This document shows positions 11,765 through 23,795 of a DNA stretch of 64,000 bases, piece after piece. Location: the NCBI GenBank assembly GCA_022376925.1, contig JAIOJX010000002.1, positions 41,749,501-41,813,500 on the forward strand, given 5' to 3'. The notes beneath the pieces are model-generated. The model was not told the DNA's origin. It did not search any database and worked only from the letters and a program-made list of their open reading frames with translations. Numbering within the stretch: position 1 is the stretch's first letter; the number at the start of each line of letters is the position of its first letter. The position numbers and the translations under genes are program-made. This DNA comes from Tragulus kanchil. Lineage: Eukaryota > Chordata > Mammalia > Artiodactyla > Tragulidae.

Positions 11765-14002
11765 CTGTAAAAGCACTGAGTGGAGAGGTTCAGGAAGGCC
11801 AAAAGAAAGGACATTTGCTGAAGTCAGTCTTCCTTGCTTTATCTTATCTGTCCTTTCTCTTTGGCTATGAATTCCATTCTTTTTGTGGTGTAAAGAGGCA
11901 AGATAGCATTTGTTTCCCCCACCATGTGATTTCTCCTTCTTTTATTGAACTAAACTTCCAAGAGCCTCAAACTCATTTCTATAAATATGTGCCTTTGTTT
12001 TGTTTACTTATAAGAAAGAAATTTGAAATCTGGAATTTGGTGTTCTGAAAAAAAAAAAGTTGGAGGAGAAAATGAGAAAGAAAGAATAAGAGATTTCTTA
12101 TGTGTTGAGTACGTAATGTTTTAAAGCTGCATTAAGGTCAGTAAATGATAATAGAAAGCATTAAATATAAATATGCTTATCTGTGATTCAGTGGATTTGT
12201 GAGTGTTTACTCACCAAAATGTTTGTGGCTTATACATATTTTATTCTGATTGTCTTTGCTCTCCACCCTGGTAAGAATTGTCATTCTTATTTATAACATC
12301 TGTAACAAGTAAACTGGGCTCTGGGCATACCATTTTATTTATTTAATTAGGAAATATTGAGTGATTATCTTATTTTTTCCCACAATAACTGTCCAAAATG
12401 ATAGATTTACATTGTATGTTCACGCCTGAATTTGGCCCGTTTTCCTGTGGTGGCAGGAAAAACAGGACTGAAACAGATTTTCTTAATTTAAGATTCAGAG
12501 TTAAGACTAAGATCTCCTGTCCATCCACAGCAGTCTTGTGAAGAGAAGACCGTTAAATACATTCACATCTGTTCTCTCTGTAGTTGTCTCTAAACACAGG
12601 ATGCCATTGGCTTAGACTGTCTCATGAGAGTCTCTCAATTCAAGAGCACTTTCTGACCTCTGTATTACTTCAGTGGGAAAGTTTTAAAGATTTTATTTTC
12701 AGGTAATGTCTTTCTTTTTTATAGGTTTAGTCTTGCACACAGTTATTTATATTTAAAAAATTAGGATGTAGGATACACACATGAACACACACACCCCTCT
12801 TTTTGAATTTTACCTGCTTGATTAATTCATAATCCAGTAACTTCTCTGTGGTCTCTGTAGCTAGTGGTTATTAAAATCAACACTGTAAAAGCACTGAGTG
12901 GAGAGGTTCAGGAAGGCCAAAAGAAAGGACATTTGCTGAAGTCAGTCTTCCTTGCTTTATCTTATCTGTCCTTTCTCTTTGGCTATGAATTCCATTCTTT
13001 TTGTGGTGTAAAGAGGCAAGATAGCATTTGTTTCCCCCACCATGTGATTTCTCCTTCTTTTATTGAACTAAACTTCCAAGAGCCTCAAACTCATTTCTAT
13101 AAATATGTGCCTTTGTTTTGTTTACTTATAAGAAAGAAATTTGAAATCTGGAATTTGGTGTTCTGAAAAAAAAAAAGTTGGAGGAGAAAATGAGAAAGAA
13201 AGAATAAGAGATTTCTTATGTGTTGAGTACGTAATGTTTTAAAGCTGCATTAAGGTCAGTAAATGATAATAGAAAGCATTAAATATAAATATGCTTATCT
13301 GTGATTCAGTGGATTTGTGAGTGTTTACTCACCAAAATGTTTGTGGCTTATACATATTTTATTCTGATTGTCTTTGCTCTCCACCCTGGTAAGAATTGTC
13401 ATTCTTATTTATAACATCTGTAACAAGTAAACTGGGCTCTGGGCATACCATTTTATTTATTTAATTAGGAAATATTGAGTGATTATCTTATTTTTTCCCA
13501 CAATAACTGTCCAAAATGATAGATTTACATTGTATGTTCACGCCTGAATTTGGCCCGTTTTCCTGTGGTGGCAGGAAAAACAGGACTGAAACAGATTTTC
13601 TTAATTTAAGATTCAGAGTTAAGACTAAGATCTCCTGTCCATCCACAGCAGTCTTGTGAAGAGAAGACCGTTAAATACATTCACATCTGTTCTCTCTGTA
13701 GTTGTCTCTAAACACAGGATGCCATTGGCTTAGACTGTCTCATGAGAGTCTCTCAATTCAAGAGCACTTTCTGACCTCTGTATTACTTCAGTGGGAAAGT
13801 TTTAAAGATTTTATTTTCAGGTAATGTCTTTCTTTTTTATAGGTTTAGTCTTGCACACAGTTATTTATATTTAAAAAATTAGGATGTAGGATACACACAT
13901 GAACACACACACCCCTCTTTTTGAATTTTACCTGCTTGATTAATTCATAATCCAGTAACTTCTCTGTGGTCTCTGTAGCTAGTGGTTATTAAAATCAACA
14001 CT
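11765..14002. repeat. Tandem duplication 5 (period 1118)
   Basis: Copies are 11765-12882 and 12883-14002, joined with only a short CT shared at the join and almost no base differences. The content is intronic DNA without a recognised gene; a short CA-rich stretch sits near 12775. Confidence 0.95.
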
Positions 14003-14672
14003 TCTGAATGGTTTATTTTCATTTTAAGATGTTAACTCTTTGTGTGACTTGGCTTTCATGGGCATCTGATAATGAGAATGAGGCCTGGTACTCTCAAACC
14101 CTTATTACTTATTTAAGTTTTTAGTTGAGTTCTAGTTTTATGTTATTATCCATGGCACATTAGATGACGAATTCCTATCATCTCTGTTAGCATTGTGCCA
14201 GAACACTATTAGTTCCAAACATTGACAGCATCACTGCTTTGAAAGTACCACAGACAAGGGCTCCACGTGTTTGTGGGTCCCGGGTCCCAGTTCTGTGCAT
14301 CAGAGTGTAGGAGCCTGAGATCACCTTCCTTTTTGACTGTACCCATAGGGACAGAGCTGAAAAGAGAGTTAGTGCATGTGGGGTGCTGATTTTATGTCTC
14401 AACCTGTTCTATAGAGATGAAGAATGAATTTAATTTTTTTTTTCTCGTTTTCCTTGAAAATCAGCTTAACGATTGCAGAGAAACTTGAGATTTGATCGCT
14501 CGGCTTCATGCCTTGTAGAGTTTGTAGGTGTCCTCCAGTTTTGGGTAGAGAGAGCCTCATCTCTGAGGAGAGTGCAGTCATTGTGGGTATATGTATTTCA
14601 TATATTTTGCATCTCAAGATACATCACAAATGGTTCTCACTGTGCAATTTACCACTAGTTTTCTCCTCCCAG
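14003..14672. other. Single-copy intronic DNA
   Basis: No repeat family recognised. It ends with a pyrimidine tract and AG (TTTTCTCCTCCCAG) that precede the open segment discussed as a finding at 14673. Confidence 0.45.
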
Positions 14673-14845
14673 GTATTCTTCCTGCTTCAAAATATGGATT
14701 CTCAGTAAAAGCAAACCATAGTAGTGTGATCAGGATTGGCTTTCATACTGAATCATATGTAAAACTGTTTGAAAGAGTTTGGAATGCTCTTTACAAAAAC
14801 GGAAAGATTGGCTTTTCCAGAAAACAGGCAGCAAGAGTCACTGCT

Positions 14846-15118
14846 CTGCAGTTCCCTGGTGGTCCAGTGGGTAAAGAGTCCACTTTGCAGTACAGGGGCA
14901 CCGGTTCAGTCCCTGGCCCAGGAAGATCTCACATGCTGTGGAGCGGCTGGACTGATGTACACAATTATGAGCCAATACTCTGGAGCGCGTGCTCCCAGAG
15001 CTGATGCTCTGCAGTGAGAGAGGCTACTGCAATTGGAGGCCCACACATGCCACAGAATAAAAAGATAGATGAAAATAAATATAAATAAAAGAGCGTGATG
15101 GGGAAAAGAAAAAAAGAA
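14846..15118 (+). mobile_element. tRNA-derived SINE, sense
   Basis: Flanked by a perfect 13-bp target duplication, AAGAGTCACTGCT, at 14833-14845 and 15119-15131. It has TTCCCTGGTGGTCCAGTGGG near the start and an A-rich tail. The 3' part is repeated at 16131-16240 because duplication 6 begins inside this element. Confidence 0.85.
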
Positions 15119-15839
15119 AAGAGTCACTGCTGCATTGCTTATTTCTTATTAGTCCTTAAGCAGCCAGAGAACATCACCCCCAAATTGTGATTCCATTTAT
15201 TGTGCTCACCTTGGAGCCTGGTGGGTTTGTTCTGCCTACACTCTTTGTCTTTGATCCATCTGTCTAAGGCCACGTCCCTGGTAGGAGGCCTGAGGATCAG
15301 GAAAGTGGTACAGAGCGTCAGAGCCCAGAGAGCTTGCTGAGCCCAAGACCTGTTGGCTGCTAGTAAGCTCTTGCAACTGTTGCTTTACAGGAATATGGTT
15401 CCCTCATCACTAAATTCTCTCAGCTTCCAGAAAACCTCTCTGGATCTGTCTGTAATATTTCCCAATCTCTACATGTAGGCAGCTTGTGCAAAGAAAAATA
15501 AAAATGAAAAACTCATAGGATGAAAAGCAAAACCTCTGCTGGCTGTCAGTCTGTGTCCTGTGGTCTACAGTGTTCATGCCTCGCGGTGCCCATCACCCCC
15601 TTCTTGGAATGTTGCTTTGGAGCTGCTTGCATTCATGGTAGGGTAAGACCCTGATTCAACATTTATTTAGAGTTATGGTGAGCATTCAAATACATTTTCA
15701 ACAGCTTGCTTAAATGCTGCTGTGCTTTTAATATTAAAAATAAGTGTTGAGCAATGCCGATGAAACTGTAAAAAAAAAAAAAAAAATCCAGCTGATAAAT
15801 GGATTGAAAGACCACAGTTACGCAAGACGAGGTATCTAA

Positions 15840-16015
15840 AGTGCTAGTATCATGACCTTGAGTAGGTTCAAAACTGCTCTGACTTCACTTTTAGCCCTGA
15901 AATGCAGGCGGTGATATCTGCCATTAGAACTTGTCATCAAGTTCAAGTGAGACCACATGGAGAATGAAGGATTTGTAAACAGTATAGCACTCTATGAATT
16001 TATCATGGCAATAAA
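15840..16015 (-). repeat. MIR-like fragment
   Basis: Diverged sequence resembling the MIR 3' half (GGTGATATCTGCC followed by AACAGTATAGCACTCTATGA). Copies recur at about 16960-17137 and, shortened, at 18145-18240. The assignment is tentative. Confidence 0.35.
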
Positions 16016-16130
16016 TCACTTTTATTAATAATTCAGTTCATTATATACTGAGTGCCTTCTGTCCTTCTGACTGTTAGTAAGGAGACAAAATGAGTATACG
16101 TTGATTCTGGTTGATGGATCTGTGACACTT

Positions 16131-16240
16131 CTGCAGCGAGAGAGGCCACTGCAATGGGAGGCCCACACATGCCACAGAATAAAAAGATAGATGAAAATAA
16201 ATATAAATAAAAGAGCGTGATGGGGAAAAGAAAAAAAGAA
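16131..16240 (+). mobile_element. SINE 3' part, head missing (cut by duplication 6)
   Basis: The stretch starts abruptly inside the SINE body (GCAGCGAGAGAGGCCACTGC) directly after unique sequence that ends copy 1 of duplication 6. No tRNA head and no target duplication belong to it. Confidence 0.8.
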
Positions 16241-17025
16241 AAGAGTCACTGCTGCATTGCTTATTTCTTATTAGTCCTTAAGCAGCCAGAGAACATCACC
16301 CCCAAATTGTGATTCCATTTATTGTGCTCACCTTGGAGCCTGGTGGGTTTGTTCTGCCTACACTCTTTGTCTTTGATCCATCTGTCTAAGGCCACGTCCC
16401 TGGTAGGAGGCCTGAGGATCAGGAAAGTGGTACAGAGCGTCAGAGCCCAGAGAGCTTGCTGAGCCCAAGACCTGTTGGCTGCTAGTAAGCTCTTGCAACT
16501 GTTGCTTTACAGGAATATGGTTCCCTCATCACTAAATTCTCTCAGCTTCCAGAAAACCTCTCTGGATCTGTCTGTAATATTTCCCAATCTCTACATGTAG
16601 GCAGCTTGTGCAAAGAAAAATAAAAATGAAAAACTCATAGGATGAAAAGCAAAACCTCTGCTGGCTGTCAGTCTGTGTCCTGTGGTCTACAGTGTTCATG
16701 CCTCGCGGTGCCCATCACCCCCTTCTTGGAATGTTGCTTTGGAGCTGCTTGCATTCATGGTAGGGTAAGACCCTGATTCAACATTTATTTAGAGTTATGG
16801 TGAGCATTCACATACATTTTTCACAGCTTGCTTAAATGCTGTTGTGCTTTTAATATTGAAAATAAGTGATGAGCAATGCCGATGAAACTGTAAAAAAAAA
16901 AAAAAAATCCAGCTGATAAATGGATTGAAAGACCACAGTTACGCAAGACGAGGTATCTAAAGTGCTAGTATCATGACCTTGAGTAGGTTCAAAACTGCTC
17001 TGACTTCACTTTTAGCCCTGAAATG

Positions 17026-19250
17026 CAGGCGGTGATATCTGCCATTAGAACTTGTCATCAAGTTCAAGTGAGACCACATGGAGAATGAAGGATTTGTAAA
17101 CAGTATAGCACTCTATGAATTTATCATGGCAATAAATCACTTTTATTAATAATTCAGTTCATTATATACTGAGTGCCTTCTGTCCTTCTGACTGTTAGTA
17201 AGGAGACAAAATGAGTATACGTTGATTCTGGTTGATGGATCTGTGACACTTCTGTGGCTCCCAGGAAGGACCTGAGTGGGGACTGCAAACTGCTGCTCAT
17301 AGTTAGGAAATCCACTGTCCCAGGGGAGGTTATGGGTGTGGACAAATTGTCAGGCGAGCCACAGACCACTGAATCAGAATCAGTGGGATGGGCGGAGGGA
17401 GGGGCCCGGTGGTCCATAATGAGCTCTGCAGATATTCTAGGATGTGAGCGTTGCCGAGACCGAAAAGCTTTCGAAGGAACAGCAACGTCTGTAGGAGAGT
17501 AGCCTTGGAGCTGGCATGTGTGGTAAGATCAGGAACTTGGGGCTCCATGTGTACAGGAGCACTTGCCTCGTTTGGCTCTCTAGGGTCTGGAAGAGCAGGC
17601 CCTCAGTTATGAGTGTCAGAAACACAGGCGCCCTCAGCCATCAGGTGGCAGTCAGTGCTCCCGGGCTGCTCTGCAGGGCAGTCGTCCAGTCTGGAGGCTC
17701 TGCATGCTTCATATCTTCTGACTGTGAGGCTACATCTTAGAGTAGCCAGAGGGGCCCAGGAAAGCATATTGGTTAGTGTGAACCTGATCGCGGTGGGGTG
17801 GAGTGCTGTGGGGCAGCGTGATGTGTGTGTGTGTTTTTGTGTGTGCACAGCATGGCAGGTGGCTTGCACACTCCTTGAGGTTGGTGGGAAAGAGGCCTGC
17901 TTGGCTGCCCAAGAAGCTAGAGGCTGTGGCCCCGTCTTGTGCGATGACGACAGAACCGCTTGCATCGCGTTAATAGACCCAAAGTGACTGTGATATGTGA
18001 TGGGCGGAGCCACCATGAGGTGAGTTGCTGGGTTTCCTGAGCCCTGTGTCTGCAGGCTACTGGGCATGTCCTATCCGTGGGTTGCCATCAATGCCCACCT
18101 TGAGCTTTTCTCCTGAGCCCTGTGTACCATGCATTGGGCATGTCCAGGCGGTGATATCTGCCATTAGAACTTGTATAAATTCGTGATGGAGAATGAAGGA
18201 TTTGTAAACAGTATAGCACTCTATGAATTTATCATGGCAATAAATCACTTTTATTAATAATTCAGTTCATTATATACTGAGTGCCTTCTGTCCTTCTGAC
18301 TGTTAGTAAGGAGACAAAATGAGTATACGTTGATTCTGGTTGATGGATCTGTGACACTTCTGTGGCTCCCAGGAAGGACCTGAGTGGGGACTGCAAACTG
18401 CTGCTCATAGTTAGGAAATCCACTGTCCCAGGGGAGGTTATGGGTGTGGACAAATTGTCAGGCGAGCCACAGACCACTGAATCAGAATCAGTGGGATGGG
18501 CGGAGGGAGGGGCCCGGTGGTCCATAATGAGCTCTGCAGATATTCTAGGATGTGAGCGTTGCCGAGACCGAAAAGCTTTCGAAGGAACAGCAACGTCTGT
18601 AGGAGAGTAGCCTTGGAGCTGGCATGTGTGGTAAGATCAGGAACTTGGGGCTCCATGTGTACAGGAGCACTTGCCTCGTTTGGCTCTCTAGGGTCTGGAA
18701 GAGCAGGCCCTCAGTTATGAGTGTCAGAAACACAGGCGCCCTCAGCCATCAGGTGGCAGTCAGTGCTCCCGGGCTGCTCTGCAGGGCAGTCGTCCAGTCT
18801 GGAGGCTCTGCATGCTTCATATCTTCTGACTGTGAGGCTACATCTTAGAGTAGCCAGAGGGGCCCAGGAAAGCATATTGGTTAGTGTGAACCTGATCGCG
18901 GTGGGGTGGAGTGCTGTGGGGCAGCGTGATGTGTGTGTGTGTTTTTGTGTGTGCACAGCATGGCAGGTGGCTTGCACACTCCTTGAGGTTGGTGGGAAAG
19001 AGGCCTGCTTGGCTGCCCAAGAAGCTAGAGGCTGTGGCCCCGTCTTGTGCGATGACGACAGAACCGCTTGCATCGCGTTAATAGACCCAAAGTGACTGTG
19101 ATATGTGATGGGCGGAGCCACCATGAGGTGACTTGCTGGGTTTTCTCCTGAGCCCTGTGTCTGCAGGCTACTGGGCATGTCCTATCCGTGTGGGTGTGCC
19201 ATCAATGCCCACCTTGAGCCTTTCTCCCATTGCTCTTGTACCATGCACCT
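17026..19250. repeat. Tandem duplication 7 (period 1108-1119), overlapping duplication 6
   Basis: Copies are 17026 to about 18135 and 18145 to about 19250. Copy 2 has lost about 11 bases near its start (around 18172-18190), and the end of copy 1 is corrupted from 18105 on. About 220 bases occur three times because of overlap with duplication 6. Both copies carry a short TG-rich stretch (17820-17845; 18928-18953). Confidence 0.94.
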
Positions 19251-20124
19251 TTACACGTCACCACATCTAATTGTGACCACTTCTACACTATGTGCATTGT
19301 GTGTTCACCTGTTTTTTTTTTTTCCTAATAAAAACAAAGTAGGTATACAAAACTGGAAAGAGAAAAGGTCATGAGCACCCCTGAGTCTGCACAGCCTGGG
19401 AAATGATGTATTACAGGGAGAACTCAGCACTGTCCTCCAATCTTCACCCATGCTCCTGTTTTATGGGGGCCAGTATCACCTTAAATAGATGAAAGCCACA
19501 CCTACCTAATCCTTTGTCTGTCTCTGCCTAGTGAGCTGACAATGCAGTGTGTTAGTCAAAGGACATGTTATAGTAGCTCTAGGGGAGACTCACGGGCTAA
19601 TTCATGTTGCAATAGAGTTTCTGGGGGAATTAAAAATCGCAAAAATCACAGCTATTTAAAGAAATTCTGTTTAGGTAAGAGAATATTTCAGACTCTTCAA
19701 TTTCAGTTTCCCTCTTTCCTTGCCCCCAAACTGTGCCTCTGGAATTGTTGGATGACTACTTTCCATGCCTGTGTTCGGAAATACTTCAGAGTTATTCATG
19801 TCATAAAAATGATTCTTTAATAAAACTTTTGTTTTCTCATTTTGCTGTTCAGAAGAGCAGAAACATGCTTTGTGCTATAATTCATTGTGAGGGCCTTCAA
19901 GCCCACATTTAGTCAGGAGAGTGCAATGGCCTGCTGCCAGTACACTGTCGGTGCTAGGGTGGTGGTGGTGGTTTCTGTCCTCCCCTCTCTCCTCCCTCCC
20001 TTTTCCCCTCCCTCTTTCTTCTCCTCCCTCTCCAGGAGTTCAGGAAAATCACTCTTCTAGCAAAGTTCTGCAAGCTGTTTTGTGGTTTTAAAGCAAGGTG
20101 GCTGAAGTGCCTGCAAGGAGTACT
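19251..20124. other. Single-copy intronic DNA
   Basis: No gene recognised. It contains the polypyrimidine tract at 19977-20034. Confidence 0.5.
19977..20034 (+). repeat. Polypyrimidine tract
   Basis: Fifty-eight bases of almost pure C and T (CTCCCTCC and CTTTCTTCT type blocks) follow a GGTGGTGGTGG run at about 19960-19970. This is a low-complexity sequence that could adopt triplex DNA. Confidence 0.75.
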
Positions 20125-21300
20125 GAATTCAAAGGTAGTTCACTCTCAGTGGTGTCTGATTCTTTGTGACCCCATGGACTGAAGCATGCCAGGTTTCCCT
20201 GTCCTTCACCGTCTCCCTGAGCTTGCTCAAACTCATGTCCATTGAGTCAGTGATGCCATCCATCCATCTCATCCTCTGTTGCCCCTTCTGCCTTTTATTT
20301 TTATTTTTAAATTTTTTAAATTTATTATTATTTTTAACATTTATTTTATTTATTTATCTTTTGGGGGGTGGGGTGGGGAGGGAGGGGGACGGGCAGGCCA
20401 CTTCTATTGGTCTTTCATTTGTCCATTTTCATCCATCTTTGTTCTTTGGCTCCTGTGGGCCTCCCATCGCGGTGGCCTCTGTCGTCGCAGAGTGCCAGCT
20501 CTGGGAGCACACGCCCCAGAGCTCCGGCTCGGTAATTGGACACATCAGTCCAGCCGCTCCGCGGCACGTGGAATCTTCCCAGGCCAGGGATTGAACCGGC
20601 GCCCCTTGCACTGCAAGGCGGTGTCCTTACCCACTGGACCACCAGGGGAAGCCCTGCCTTTTATTTTTCACCTGATGTGAGTTGTCTTTGCATCAGGTGG
20701 CCAAAGAATTGGAGCTTCAGCTTCAACATCAGTCCTTCCAGTGAATATTCAGAGTTGATTTCCTTTAGGATTGACTAGTTTGATCTCCTTGCAGTCCAAG
20801 GGACTCTCAAGAGTCTTTTCCTACACCACAGTTCAAAGGCATCAGTTCTTTGATGTTCAGCCTTCTTTATGGTCCAACTCTCACATCCATACTTGGCTAC
20901 TGGGAAAACCATAGCTTTGAGAATACAGACCTTTGTTGGTGAAGTGATGTCTCTGCATTTACCTACGCTGTCTAGGTTTGTCATAGCTTTTCCTCCGAGG
21001 AGCAACAGTTCTAACTGTTGCTTCCTGACCTGCATACAGGTTTCTCAGGAGGTAGGTAAGGTGATCTGGTATTCCCATCTCTTTAAGAATTTTCTACAGC
21101 TTGTTGTGACCCACACAGTCAGAGACTTTAGTGAAGTCAATGAAGCAGAAGTAGATGTTTTTTCTGGAAATCTCTTGCTTTTTCTGTCATCCAACAGATG
21201 TTGTCAATTTGATCTCTGGTTCCCTTGCCTTTTCTAAATCCAGCTTGTACATTTGGAAGTTTTTGGTTCATGTCTATTGAAGCCTAGCTTGGAGGATTTA
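20125..21300 (-). mobile_element. BovB LINE, 3' part, antisense, internally deleted
   Basis: BovB is a non-LTR retrotransposon whose minus-strand product here is reverse-transcriptase C-terminal sequence: YGCESWT, HQRTDAFELWC, RLLRVPWTARRSN. The + strand starts with the BovB/Bov-A end (CAGTGGTGTCTGATTCTTTG, then CAAACTCATGTCCATTGAGT). Near 21000 the sequence jumps to CTAACTGTTGCTTCCTGACC, skipping several hundred bases of the usual element. A younger SINE is inserted at 20303-20653. Its inner end is repeated from about 22119 by duplication 8. The frame is interrupted, so it is a dead copy. Confidence 0.9.
20303..20653 (-). mobile_element. tRNA-derived SINE nested in BovB
   Basis: Antisense element with a perfect 15-bp target duplication, CTGCCTTTTATTTTT, at 20288-20302 and 20654-20668. 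An AT-rich tail is followed by a G-rich block (20362-20394), the body and the head. It shows that this SINE family was active after BovB inserted. Confidence 0.88.
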
Positions 21301-21674
21301 TGTATACCTGAGTCATTGTTTAAAAGGTGAACGTGGAGAAGGGAGAGTAAGCTGTCTGTGCTTAGTTATTGTTGCTATAAAAACATTCTTCTTCAGTTAA
21401 CTGTGAAGTAAAACATTTGGTTCATTGTGGAAGCCCACTGCCCAGAGGAATAAAAGATCCCATTCAATCCTTTGTTGACCTCTCTTGAATGTTTTCATGG
21501 CCCCTGCTCTGTGGGCCATCAGGCTGAGGTGCCCAGGTGCTGGGTGCTCACTCCCAAGTCCTTGGCTCTGGAGTTTGGGCCTCACTTGAAGAGCTGTGAC
21601 CATCATGTTGGCCTAATCTGGGCCAGAAGCTGCCATAAGAACACTGGCTATGGTTTCAGACCTTCTAGTTATTT

Positions 21675-21835
21675 GTTTTTCTTTTTTTCTTAAGTTGATG
21701 TATAATTGACATATAACATTTTATCAATTTCAGGTATATAACATAATGATTTGATGCTTTTGTATATATTGCAGAATGATCACCAACAGTCTAGTTTACA
21801 TCCCCAAACAGTACTTTTTTGTTTTTTCCAAACAG
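21675..21835 (-). mobile_element. L1 3' UTR fragment, antisense
   Basis: The pattern TTGATGTATAATTGACATAT, ATTTCAGGTATATAACATAA and GCAGAATGATCACCAACAGT is typical of antisense mammalian L1 3' UTRs of the L1MA/L1MB type. Duplicate at 22707-22867. Confidence 0.75.
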
Positions 21836-22706
21836 TGTTTTTGATACTGTAACTTCAAAGCGGTTTTTGTTTTTTTTTCACTTGAGGTGTAGCACCTAGT
21901 CCTATGTGAGCTACGAACTCTAGTGGCTGGTTAGGTCTGCTCAGCCCCAGCCCCAGATACAATTCTCATTTGGAAAATAGCCAGTGTTCATTTGATTTCT
22001 TTCAGTGGTAACAAATCTGACAGATTATTTCTAAAATACCATGTTTCTCATGAAGCTTTCTCAGTTGAATTTCTGGTATAGCAGGCCCCATACTTGGAAA
22101 CTTTATTAAAATGTGTCTCCATCTTTAAGAATTTTCTTGGACCCACACAGTCAGAGACTTTAGTGAAGTCAATGAAGCAGAAGTAGATGTTTTTTCTGGA
22201 AATCTCTTGCTTTTTCTGTCATCCAACAGATGTTGTCAATTTGATCTCTGGTTCCCTTGCCTTTTCTAAATCCAGCTTGTACATTTGGAAGTTTTTGGTT
22301 CATGTCTATTGAAGCCTAGCTTGGAGGATTTATGTATACCTGAGTCATTGTTTAAAAGGTGAACGTGGAGAAGGGAGAGTAAGCTGTCTGTGCTTAGTTA
22401 TTGTTGCTATAAAAACATTCTTCTTCAGTTAACTGTGAAGTAAAACATTTGGTTCATTGTGGAAGCCCACTGCCCAGAGGAATAAAAGATCCCATTCAAT
22501 CCTTTGTTGACCTCTCTTGAATGTTTTCATGGCCCCTGCTCTGTGGGCCATCAGGCTGAGGTGCCCAGGTGCTGGGTGCTCACTCCCAAGTCCTTGGCTC
22601 TGGAGTTTGGGCCTCACTTGAAGAGCTGTGACCATCATGTTGGCCTAATCTGGGCCAGAAGCTGCCATAAGAACACTGGCTATGGTTTCAGACCTTCTAG
22701 TTATTT

Positions 22707-22867
22707 GTTTTTCTTTTTTTCTTAAGTTGATGTATAATTGACATATAACATTTTATCAATTTCAGGTATATAACATAATGATTTGATGCTTTTGTATATA
22801 TTGCAGAATGATCACCAACAGTCTAGTTTACATCCCCAAACAGTACTTTTTTGTTTTTTCCAAACAG
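22707..22867 (-). mobile_element. L1 3' UTR fragment, duplicate
   Basis: Copy of 21675-21835 produced by duplication 8. Confidence 0.72.
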
Positions 22868-23279
22868 TGTTTTTGATACTGTAACTTCAAAGCGGTTTTT
22901 GTTTTTCTTTCACTTGAGGTGTAGCACCTAGTCCTATGTGAGCTACGAACTCTAGTGGCTGGTTAGGTCTGCTCAGCCCCAGCCCCAGATACAATTCTCA
23001 TTTGGAAAATAGCCAGTGTTCATTTGATTTCTTTCAGTGGTAACAAATCTGACAGATTATTTCTAAAATACCATGTTTCTCATGAAGCTTTCTCAGTTGA
23101 ATTTCTGGTATAGCAGGCCCCATACTTGGAAACTTTATTAAAATGTGTCTCCATCTTTAATAGTTAGGTTTTTCCTTTGAGCCTGTAGTCAGAACTTGTC
23201 TTGGATCCGCAGCTGCTTCCAAGTCATGAGTGAGTTTCTAGGCTTCCCTGGCTGCACTTCAGGTAGTAGGTAGATAGGC

Positions 23280-23795
23280 TTTATTTTCTAATTTATTTTA
23301 ATTTTTAATTGATTTAGTTTTTGATTGAAATAGATTAGACATATAATGTCTTATAAATTTCAGGTGTATAGCACATTAATTTGATACAATTGTATATTGC
23401 AATATGATTGTACTTGTGGGGATAATTAGCACTTCTGTTATGTTACATAATTATTTTTTTTTTCTTAATTTTTGAAATTGTTAAGTGTTAGTCTTTAAGC
23501 CAGTCTGATGATGATAATATATATTGTTGTCTGTGTTCCCTGCTGTGCATTAACTCTTTGGGGCTTATTTACTGTTTTCCGCAGGTCTGTCCTGCTCCCC
23601 ACAACTCTCCAACTCTTGGTAACCATTGTGTTAACTCTCTGCCTCTACCAGTTTGGCTTGTTCGGTTAGATTCCACATATAGGTGATACCGTGCAGGACT
23701 TGTCTTTCTCTCCCTAACTAATTTTAGTCGGTGTAGTGGCCTCAGGCTCCATCCGTGTTGTTGTACATGGCAGGTCTGACAGTCCTTCTGGCAGG
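23280..23795 (-). mobile_element. L1 3' UTR fragment, antisense
   Basis: The order ATTTCAGGTGTATAGCACAT, GGTAACCATTGTGTTAACTC, TTAGATTCCACATATAGGTG, CCATCCGTGTTGTTGTACAT matches an antisense L1MA/L1MB 3' UTR. Most of it is repeated at 24471-24893. Confidence 0.8.

Larger units (their letters stand above)
15009..17254. repeat. Tandem duplication 6 (period 1122)
   Basis: Copies are 15009-16130 and 16131-17254. The join fuses unique DNA (ending GTGACACTTCTG) to the middle of the SINE at 14846. A MIR-like fragment lies at about 15840-16015 in copy 1. Confidence 0.95.
21075..23160. repeat. Tandem duplication 8 (period 1032)
   Basis: Copies are 21075-22128 and about 22119-23160. The join lies at a shared CATCTTTAAG-like sequence. 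The start of copy 2 has lost about a dozen bases of BovB sequence (21095-21108 in copy 1). Confidence 0.95.

Noticed and set aside
17254..19178. GC-richer region with overlapping frames of 120-155 codons as a gene or CpG island
   Set aside because: CpG density is not that of an island, frames on both strands overlap, the two copies simply repeat each other, and no family or splice pattern is visible.
20775..21035. Minus-strand 86-codon frame as a host gene
   Set aside because: YGCESWT, DAFELWC and LLRVPWTARRSN are BovB reverse-transcriptase C-terminal sequence.
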